From assembly GCA_020628375.1 (NCBI GenBank), contig JAHDFD010000011.1, positions 35,195 through 99,194 on the forward strand: a stretch of DNA of 64,000 nucleotides. The letters are read 5' to 3'. Source of the stretch: Chitinophagales bacterium. Lineage in GTDB: Bacteria > Bacteroidota > Bacteroidia > Chitinophagales > UBA2359. A program made the translations under genes and the position numbers. The stretch's first letter is position 1, and every line of letters starts with the position of its first letter. Of this stretch, positions 12,801-24,800 are shown piece after piece. The notes beneath the pieces were generated by a model. That model did no database searches and was not told the DNA's origin. It saw only the letters and a list, made by a program, of their open reading frames with translations.

Positions 12801-15800
12801 TACCGTAACTGGAGCGGGTGGCACAACCGATTATATGTATAGTCTAAATGGCGATGCACCACAGATGGCTAATATATTTACTGACTTAGCTCCAGGAGCT
12901 TATGTAGTTACTATTATTGATGCCAATGGTTGCGAAAGTACGTGTGAAGCAGATATTCTTGCGCCTTTAGTACCAACTTGTGAAATTATCGCATCAACGA
13001 ATGTTTCTTGTTTTGGTTTAGCCGACGGTAGTTTAACTGCCATAGGGGCAGATGGAGAAGGTAATTATGAGTACAGTTTAGATGGAGTTAATTTCCAAAC
13101 TTCAGGTGTGTTTACTGGTTTAGCGGCTGGTTTCTATACTGTAACAGTTACTAATTTAGGCGACAGAGAATGTTTAAGTACTTGTACCGTTGAAATTACA
13201 GAACCTGAATTATTAACTTGTAGTTTAGTAACAACACCTGAAACTTGTATTCTTTCAGATGGTACAATCACCGTTTTACCAACTGGTGGAACAATGCCTT
13301 ATGCGTATAGCTTAAATGGAGCTACTGCCGTAGCTGATTCAATATTTACAGGTTTAATGCCAGGTGCTTATACCATAGATATTACTGATGTTAATGGTTG
13401 TACAACTATGTGTGATATAACTGTTGAAACGGCTTGTTTCGATTTAGCATTGATTAAAGAAATTGATCCGAACCAGCCAATGCCAATTATTCCTGGTAGT
13501 GATGTTACTTATAATGTAACAATAATTAATCAAGGAACTGTTTCTGCTTACGATATTGAAATTGTTGATTATATTCCTGCAGATTTAATTTTAAATGACC
13601 CAGATTGGTTATTAGGATTAGGCGGTTTAGAAGCCTTCTATAATTATGCTGGACCTTTAGCACCTGGGGCTTCAGATGTGATTCAAGTAACATTTACTAT
13701 TGATCCTAATTTCACGGGAGGTATCATAGAAAATACTGCCGAAATTAGTGAAGCCGATGATGACAATGATCCAAATAATGAGCCACCTACTGATTTTGAT
13801 TCCAATCCAGATAATGATCCAAATAATGATGGACCAGTAACAGATAATGATACTGATAATACAGATGATGATGAAGATGATGCTGATCCAGCAGAAATAT
13901 TCGTGCAGATATTCGATTTAGCATTGGATAAAACGGTAAGTCCAATTACTCAATTACCAATTGAACCGGGTGATAATGTAACCTTCGATATTACAGTAAC
14001 CAACGAAGGAAATGTAGATGCCTACAATATTGAGGTAACAGATTATTTACCATCTTACCTGATCTTTAATTCAGCATTAAATGGACCAAATTGGATAGGC
14101 AATGCAGTTGGAGCAATTTATTCAGAAATAGACTTTCTGGCAGTGGGGCAGTCCACAACACTTTCAATAACCGTAACTATCGATCCTGATTTCCAGGGAG
14201 ACATGATAGAAAATACAGCTGAAATAAGTGATGCAGATGATAATGATGATCCTACAGATGGAACGCCAGATGATATAGATTCAACACCTGATGGAACGAA
14301 TGATGATCCAGAGGAAGAAGACGATCATGATGGAGAAGAATTACCATTAGGACAGACATTTGATTTAGCCTTAATTAAAGAAATAGATCCTAATCAGGTT
14401 ACTCCGATCAATATAGGTGATCAGGTAGATTTCGTAATAACAGTTACGAATCAGGGAACATTAGATGCTTATAATATAGAAGTGGTAGATTATGTTCCGG
14501 CAGGATTAATGGTAATCGATGCAAATTGGTCTCCTGGAGGTTCACCAAATGAATTCTTCTATGATTTTGCAGGACCATTGATGCCTGGTGAGAGTGAGAT
14601 AATCACCTTATCGACAATAGTAACACCAGATGCAGTAGGCGGCTTGACAACCAACTATGCAGAAATATCTCAGGCAGATGATGATACAGATCCGACTAAC
14701 GACCCTCCAACAGATTCTGATTCGACACCAGATTCAGATAATAGTAATGATGGTGATCCGATAGATAACGTGAATGATAATTCAAATGGAGATGAAGATG
14801 ATCATGATCCAGAAGAATTTTTTATCGAGATATTCGATTTAGCATTGGATAAAACGGTAAGCCCAAGTACTCAATTACCTATTGCTCCTGGAGATTTTGT
14901 AACATTTGATATTAATGTCACGAACGAAGGAAATGTAGATGCCTTCAATATTCAGGTAACAGATTATTTACCTTCATACTTATTATTCAGCTCTGCTAAC
15001 AACAACCCTGCATGGTCTGCTGATCCTGTTGGAGCAGTTTACAACGTTATACCTTTTGTAGGTGTTGGTGCCACAGTAACACTTCAAATAACGGTTCAGA
15101 TCGATCCGGCTTATCAGGGAGACATGATTGAAAATACAGCAGAAATATCAGATGCTGATAATGATCAGGATCCTACGAATGATCCGCCGGTTGATATTGA
15201 TTCTGATCCTGATGGTACAGATGATGATCCTGAGGAAGAAGATGATCATGATGGTGAAGAGTTACCATTGGGACAAACATTTGACCTTGCGTTGATTAAA
15301 CAATTGGTTCCTTCTCAGCCTTCACCTGTTGAAATTGGCGATCTGGTTCAATATCAGATAACAGTTTACAATCAGGGAACCTTAGATGCTTATAATATAG
15401 AAGTAGTAGATTATATTCCTACTGGATTAATGGTTGTTGATCCAAGTTGGAGTGTTGGTACAACACCTAATGAATATTTTACTACTATTCCTGGTCCTTT
15501 AATGCCTGGAGATTTTACTCAGGTACTAATAAATACTATTGTAACAGCAGATGCTATCGGTGGTGATACACAAAACTTTGCTGAAATTGCTCAGGCAGAC
15601 GACGATACTGATCCGAATAATGAGCCACCTACGGATTTCGATTCTACACCAGATCATGATCCTGACAATGAGGGAGATTATACAGATGATGTCAATAATA
15701 ACTTAAATGGTGATGAAGATGATCATGATCCTGCAAATATTTTTGTACAGTTGTTTGACCTTGCCTTGAATAAAACGGTAAGCCCAAGTACTCAATTACC

Positions 15801-18800
15801 TATTGCTCCTGGAGATTTTGTAACATTTGATATTAATGTCACGAACGAAGGAAATGTAGATGCCTTCAATATTCAGGTAACAGATTATTTACCTTCATAC
15901 TTATTATTCAGCTCTGCTAACAACAACCCTGCATGGTCTGCTGATCCTGTTGGAGCAGTTTATAATGTTATTCCTTCTTTAGCAGTTGGTGCAACGGTTA
16001 CTTTACAGATTACCGTGCAGATCGACCCAGCTTATCAGGGAGATATGATTGAAAATACAGCAGAAATATCAGATGCAGATGACGATCAGGATCCTAATAA
16101 TGATCCTCCGACTGACATAGATTCAACTCCTGATGGTACAGATGATGACCCTGAAGAAGAAGACGATCATGATGGTGAAGAATTACCATTAGGACAAACC
16201 TTTGATCTGGCTTTGATTAAAGAAGTGGCATCAGGACAGCAAATGCCTGTTGAAATAGGAGATGTTCTTGAATTCGTTATTACTGTAACCAATCAGGGAA
16301 CGTTAGATGCTTATAATATTGAAGTAGTAGATTATGTTCCAACTGGACTAACAGTAATTGACGGCGATTGGAATGTAGGCGCAGTACCAAGCGAATACTT
16401 TACAACCTTTGCAGGACCATTATTGCCTGGCGAATCTGTTCAAATTCCATTAACAACTATGGTAAATGTTGATGCTATTGGAGGTGTTAATCAGAATTTT
16501 GCTGAAATATCATCTGCAGATGATGATACCGATCCGAATAATGAGCCACCGACAGATTTTGATTCTACACCTGATAATGACCCAACAGATGATGGCGATT
16601 ATACAGATAATGCAACAGATAATTCGAATGGTGATGAAGATGATCATGATCCGGCTGATTTCTTTGTACAATTATTCGATCTTGCTTTAGATAAAGCTTT
16701 GAATGGAAATGTACCATTGCCAATGGCACCTGGAGATATAATTACTTTCGATTTAATCGTAGGAAATCAGGGTAATGTGGATGCATATAATATTCAAGTA
16801 ACAGATTACCTTCCTTCTTATTTGATCTTTATGCCTGGAATGAATAGCTCTATGTGGTCTGCTGATCCGGTCGGGGCAGTATTTACAGATATTGATTACC
16901 TAGCTGTTGGTACTGATACTACTGTTCAGATTATCGTTCAGATCGATCCTGATTATGAAGGTAATATGATTGAAAATACAGCAGAAATTTCAGATGCCGA
17001 TGATGATGATGATCCTACTAATGATCCTCCTACTGATATCGATTCTACACCAGATGGAACCAATGATGATCCTGAGGAGGAAGATGATCACGATATGGAA
17101 GAATATCCGTTAGGACAAACATTCGATCTTGCTTTGGTTAAAATGGTTGATCCAAATCAAATTGTGCCAATAGAGATCGGCGATCAGGTTAATTATATAA
17201 TAACGGTTTATAACCAGGGTACACTTACTGCTTATGATATTGAAGTGGTAGATTATGTTCCGGCTGGATTAACAGTTATTGATGCTGATTGGAGTGTAGG
17301 AGCAAATCCTGATGAGTATTTTACAACTATCAGTGGTCCACTTTTACCTGGAGCTTCTCAGCAGTTAACGCTGACTACAATAGTGAACGAAGATGCTATC
17401 GGTGGAACGACTCAGAACTTTGCTGAAATTACGCAAGCTGATAACGATACAGATCCAACAAACGATCCTCCAACTGATATTGACTCTGATCCTGATTCAG
17501 ATGTAGGTAATGATGGAGATTATACAGATAATGATACTGATAATACGAATGGAGATGAAGATGATCATGATCCTGCTGATATTTTTATACAGTTGTTCGA
17601 TCTTGCTTTAGATAAGACTTTAGATCCAGATACAGAATTACCTTTAGAGCCAGGTAGTGCTGTTACTTTCAATATAACAGTTACAAACGAAGGGAATGTG
17701 AATGCTTATAATATTGAAGTTACAGATTATTTACCAACTTACTTAATATTCGATCCGGCATTAAATAGTCCAATGTGGTCAGCAGATCCTGCTGGAGCAT
17801 TATATTCTGAAATAGATTTCTTAGCAGTAGGAGAGAGTACAACACTTGAAATTACTGTTAATATAGATCCTGAATATCAGGGGAATATTGTTGAAAATAC
17901 AGCAGAGATATCTGATGCTGATGATGATGACGATCCTACTAATACACCACCAACTGATATTGATTCTGATCCTGATGGAACGAATGATGACCCTGAAGAG
18001 GAAGACGATCATGATAGTGAGGAATATCCTTTAGGTCAGGTGTTTGATTTGGCATTAATGAAAACATTAGCGCCAGGTCAGAGTACAGATGTTGCAGTAG
18101 GAGATGTGGTTTCTTATGAAATTACAGTATATAATCAGGGAACTTTAGATGCTTATAATATTCAGGTAGTTGATTATCTTCCAGAAGGAATGATGAGTGT
18201 TGATCCAGATTGGTCAACATCAGGATTCAATAATAACGAAGTATTTACAATAATTGAAGGTCCATTATTGGTTGGTGAATCTGTTAGTGTAACTATTAAT
18301 GTGTTGATCGAATCTATGCCTGCAGACGGCTCGTTTGTAAATGTAGCAGAGATTAGTGAAGCAGAAGATGAGTTTGGTAATAATCCACCTGATGCAGATT
18401 CAGATCCAGACAATAACCCTGATAATGATGGAAATGTGACAGACGATGTTATTGATGGAACTAATGAAGATGAGGATGATTCAGATCCTGCAGTAATCAA
18501 TGTAGATTTCTATGACTTAGCATTAACCAAAGTAGTGTTGAATCCTGCAGATGGTATGGTTACAATTGGGGATCAGGTTACTTTTGAATTCGAAGTGTTC
18601 AATCAGGGATCAGCTCCGGTTGCTAACGTAACAATTACTGATTATATACCTGCCGGATTATTCTTAATTGATGCAGATTGGACTACTATTGCTTCTAATC
18701 AGGCAGAATATACCATACCAGGTACAATAGCTGCAAACTCAAGTGTTACTGTGCCAATCACATTCACTGTTCTTTCATCTGCAACTCCGGGTGATATAAC

Positions 18801-21800
18801 CAACTTCGGTGAAATTAGTGAATTTACAGACGAGAATGGAAATCCTCAGGATGATGCAGACTCAACACCTGATAATAATCCTGATAATGATGGACCACAT
18901 TCAGATAATGAAATTAATGAAGATGGTAATGTAAATGGTCAGGATGAAGATGATCATGATCCTGCTACAATTACTTTTGGCATATTTGATTTAGCATTGA
19001 ATAAGACCCTGGCAGGTGGAGAAATGGGACCTTTTGAACCAGGTGATAATGTAACATTTGCCATAACTGTATTCAATCAGGGAACGATCGATGCTACCAA
19101 TGTAACTATAGTAGATTACATTCAGGGAGGATTTATTCTAAATGATGCAGATTGGGTATTATTGAATGGAAATGAAGCAGTATATACCGTTCCTGGAATA
19201 CTTGAAGTTGGAACACAAGTAACGGTGAATATAACATTACAGATCGATCCTGATCTGGAAGTAGGAGGTACTTTGAATAACTTCGCTGAAATTTCAAATG
19301 CTACTGGCCCTGATGGAGAACCAGTAGAAGATGTTGATTCATTCCCGGATGATACAAATGGAAATGATGGTACGATCACAGATGATGTAGTTGATAACCA
19401 GAATGGTGATGAAGATGACCATGATATTGAAGGTATTGAAGTAGAGATTTTCGATTTAGCATTGAATAAGACGTTAGCGGCAGGTCAAACTGGTCCATTC
19501 ACGATAGGTGATATTGTAACATATAATATTACAATCACCAATCAGGGAACAGAAACTGCAACAAATATTCAAATTGTGGATTACGTGCCAGAAGGTCTTT
19601 CATTAATAGGACCTGCTAACTGGATTGCAGGATTTAACGGTGATGTATTTACTACTGTGGCTGGACCACTTACTCCGAATTCAAGTATAAGTGTACCTAT
19701 ACAATTCGAGATTACACCGGATGCTACTTCAGGTAGTATTACTAATTATGCTGAAATCGCTAGTGCTGAAGATGAAGAGGGGCAGCCTCAGGATGATATC
19801 GATTCTACACCTGATTCAAATCCAGATAACGATGGCCCGGTTGTAGATGAAGAGATCAACAATTCATTCGGCGACGAAGACGATCATGATCCGGAAACGA
19901 TAGAAATAGAAATATTTGACCTTGCTTTGATCAAAACTTTAGCTCCGGGGCAGGCAAATGTAGTAGGACAAGGAGACTTGGTTGATTTCAATATTACCGT
20001 TACAAATCAGGGAAGTATTGATGCTTATAATGTTTCAATAGTTGATTATATTCCTTCAGGTTTTATTCTGAATGATGCTGATTGGAATTTAGTGGCTGCA
20101 AACCAAGCAGAATATATAATTGGTGGCCCAATACCTGTAGGTGGTGATATTATTGTTGAGATAACTTTAGAAGTTGCTTCAACTACTCCTGAAGGTGATT
20201 ATACTAATTTTGCTGAAATTACCGGAGCAACTGATGTCTTCGGTCAACCACAAGATGATATCGATTCAACACCTGATAATGATCCTGATAATGATGGTGA
20301 TGTTGTAAATGATGAAACAGAAGGCTCTGATGGAGATGAAGACGATCACGATCCTGCTGATATAACTGTTTCTCCTATTCCAATATTTGATCTTGCATTA
20401 ACCAAAACTTTAGCAGCCGGACAACCTGCTACTGTTCAACCTGGAGATAATGTAACTTACACATTTACTATTTTCAATCAGGGTAGTGTAGCAGCTTCAA
20501 ATATTGAAATTACTGACTCTTATCCATCTGGTCTTACACTAATTGATGGTGCATGGACAGATTTAGGTAACAATCAGGCAAGTTATACTTATTTAGGTAC
20601 AATTCAACCAGGAGAAAATGTAATGGTAAATGTTACTTTCCAGTTGAATGCAAATGTGTTGAATACTAGCTTAACAAATATTGGTGAGATCAGTAGTGCA
20701 ACGGATGACGAAGGAAATCCACAAGATGATATTGATTCAACACCAGATGATAATCCAGTGAATGATGGTGCACCGAACGATAATAATATTGATAGCGATA
20801 ATGGTGACGAAGATGATCATGATCCGGCAACAATTAATATTGAAGTTTACGACCTTGCTTTAGTGAAAACTTTAGCTCCCGGACAATCTTCAACGGTTTC
20901 TATCGGAGATGAAATTACATTCATAATTGAAGTTTTCAATCAGGGTAATTTGCCGGCTTATAATGTTCAGGTAGTTGATTACACTCCTGAAGGTTTAAGC
21001 TTAAATGACGCAGACTGGACCTTAGATATTGCTGGCAATGCTTTCACAACGATAGCAGGTCCTATTCCACCTCAATCATCTGTTCAAGTGCCTGTAACCA
21101 TGATCGTTGGTGCTTCTGCAACTACTGGTGATAATACAAATGTTGCTGAAATTGCTGAATTTACTGATGAGAACAATGTTCCTCAGGATGATGTGGATTC
21201 GACACCTGATGCTACTAGTACGAATGATGGACCTTTCAATGATAATGTAACAGATGGCTCAAATGGAGATGAAGATGATTCTGATCCGGCAACATTTACT
21301 ATTGCTGAGTTTGATTTGGCATTGACGAAATCACTACCTTTCGGTGCAGATACTAATTACGATGTTGGAGATCAGGTAGCATATATTATTCAGGTTTATA
21401 ACCAAGGGGATGTGCCAGCAACTAATGTTGTAATTACAGATTATTTACCTTCAGGATTAACTAATATAGATCCTAATTGGGCAAGTTCAGGTACTAATAT
21501 GGTTCAAACCACAATTACTGCGATAATTGCTCCAGGTGAGGTATATCAAGTGCCGATCGTAACTCAGGTAAATGCAAACGCAACGGAAGGACCATTGGTA
21601 AACTTCGCAGAAATTTCTGCAGCAACAGATGAAAATGGGAATCCTCAGGATGACATAGATTCAACTCCTGATGATTCAGCAGGAAACGATTTCTTCGATG
21701 ATCTGAACGGTGATGATAATATTGATAGTATCAATGGCGATGAAGATGACCATGATCCTGCAATTATTTACATCGGTTCTAACTTCGTGGATGTTGAATT

Positions 21801-24800
21801 AACTAAAACTGTAAATGCTACTGTTGTTACTGCAGGTGATATTGTAACCTATACTTTAACAGTTATCAATAAAGGTCCTCAGGTTGCTACAAGCGTAACA
21901 GTGAACGATGTACTTCCAGCTGGCTTACAATATGTAAGTGCTAATGGAAATTATGATCCTCAGACAGGAAACTGGAATGTTGGAACTTTAGGTGTAAATG
22001 AAACTAAAGATATTGATATCGATGTGGAAGTAATATTTATTGACGGTCCTATTGTTAATGTAGCAGAAGTCGATACTCACGATCAGGAAGATATCGATTC
22101 AACACCAGGCGATAATAATGGAAGTGAATTGGTTACTGATTTCGATGATGAAGATAGTGCTACCATTTACCCTGAAGAAAACGAGAATTTAGTTGATGTT
22201 GAGTTATCAAAAGTTGTGAATGCAACTGTAGTATCTTCAGGAGATATTGTAACTTATACTTTAGAAGTAATTAATAAAGGTCCTGCTGTTGCTACTAATG
22301 TAACAGTAAGTGATATATTACCTGCTGGCTTACAATATGTAAGTTCTAATGGAAACTATGATCCTCAAAGTGGAACCTGGTTTGTTGGAACGCTGGGAGT
22401 TAATGAGACAAAGAATATTGATATTGATGTAGAGGTGATCTTTATAAACGGACCGATTGTTAATGTCGCAGAAGTAGATACCCACGATCAGGAAGATATT
22501 GATTCAACACCGGGTGATAATAATGGAAGTGAAATGGTAACTGATTTCGATGATGAAGATAGTGCTACTATCTATCCGGAAGAAGAAGAGAATTTTGTTG
22601 ATCTTGAGTTAATGAAGGTTGTGAATGCGTTAATGGTAAGTGCAGGAGATATAGTTACTTATACGGTTACCGTTGAAAACAAAGGTCCTGCTATTGCAAC
22701 CAATGTTGAAGTTCTGGATATTTTACCTGCTGGCTTACAATACCTGACTGCTAATGGTAATTACGATCCAAATACGGGAATCTGGACTATAGGTTCTTTA
22801 GGTGTTGATGAATCAGCATCTATTGATATAAGTGTAGAAGTACTGTTTATCAATGGACCAGTTCAAAACATTGCTGAAGTTGAGTCTCATGACCAGCCGG
22901 ATATTGATTCAACTCCTGGTAATAATAATGGAAGTCAAACTACTTCTGATGAAGATGATGAAGATGATGTTACTATCTTCCCTAATTCAGATGAACCAGA
23001 TCCTACAGATTGTACTGATTTTGGTGGAAGTGGTGCAGCTTTATGTGCTTATATAATACTGAATCCTACTAGTCCTATTGCTTTAGCAGATTGTGATGGC
23101 GGAGGTGTTAGTAATATTGAAGAATGTTCAAGTGGAGGAAATCCGTTTGATCCATCTGATGATAACGACGATACAGTAATAATCGGAAATTATGTATTCA
23201 TAGATGAGAATGGAAACGGTGTTCAGGATTCAGGTGATACCCCAGTATCAGGTGTTGTTGTTAATCTATACGATGAAGATGGAAATTTAATAGATACAAC
23301 GATAACAGATGAAGATGGTGAGTATTACTTCGAGGTAGATCCAAATAATACTTACTATGTAGAATTCCCAACAGATGTACCTGGTGGTGATGGATTCACA
23401 ACACCAAATGCGGGCAATGATGCAAGCGATAGTGATGCAAGTGGAAATGGCTTGGTACAGGTAAATGTAGGAACAGATAATGATTTCAGTATAGATGCAG
23501 GTTACTTACCGGATGATACAGTATTCATTGGAAACTATGTATTCATAGATGAGAATGGAAACGGTGTTCAGGATTCAGGTGATACCCCAGTATCAGGTGT
23601 TGTTGTTAATCTATACGATGAAGATGGAAATTTAATAGATACAACGATAACAGATGAAGATGGTGAGTATTACTTCGAGGTAGATCCAAATAATACTTAC
23701 TATGTAGAATTCCCAACAGATGTACCTGGTGGTGATGGATTCACAACACCAAATGCGGGCAATGATGCAAGCGATAGTGATGCAAGTGGAAATGGCTTGG
23801 TACAGGTAAATGTAGGAACAGATAATGATTTCAGTATAGATGCAGGTTACTTACCGGATGATACAGTATTCATTGGAAACTATGTATTCATAGATGAGAA
23901 TGGAAACGGTGTTCAGGATTCAGGTGATACCCCAGTATCAGGTGTTGTTGTTAATCTATACGATGAAGATGGAAATTTAATAGATACAACGATAACAGAT
24001 GAAGATGGTGAGTATTACTTCGAGGTAGATCCAAATAATACTTACTATGTAGAATTCCCAACAGATGTACCTGGTGGTGATGGATTCACAACACCAAATG
24101 CGGGCAATGATGCAAGCGATAGTGATGCAAGTGGAAATGGCTTGGTACAGGTAAATGTAGGAACAGATAATGATTTCAGCATAGATGCAGGTTATTTACC
24201 GGATGTAGTGATTATTGCAGATTGTGATAATCCTATTGTGTGTGATAATATGGAAATTTGTACAGAGGCTTTAACACCAGTGATATTTTGTCCTTCATTC
24301 TGTATTCCGGGTACAGTATATGCAGATTATGAATCACTTTATAATTGCAGCATAGAAGAGTTGCCAAATGGTTGTTTACAATATATGCCACTTCCGGGTA
24401 TGGAGGTTGTTGGTTTGGATTATATAGTAATTGAAGGAGAAGCGCCTGATGGTTCTTGTGTATCCATTACAGTTGATGTTCAGGTCGGTGGTTGTTCAAG
24501 AAATATTGATCTATCATTGACTAAGACGGCTAATGTTTCAAGTGCTGAAGTTGGTGATGTAATTATCTACACAATTGCTGTAAATAATGCTGGCCCTGAT
24601 GAAGCTTTAGGTGTAGTGGTGAGTGATGTTTTACCAACTGGACTTGAATTTGTAAGCGCATCTACAAGTACTTACAATGATGGAACTGGTATTTGGAGTG
24701 TTGGAGATATAGAAGCTGGAGAGCAAACAATAATTTCTATTTCTGCATTAGTTACTCAAACAGGAGCAATTACAAATACAGCTCAAGTTGTTACTGCCGA

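Noticed and set aside
13438-18042. CRISPR array or satellite DNA in the giant gene
   Set aside because: The repeats are long, in frame and encode DUF11 modules; there are no short identical repeats with unique spacers.
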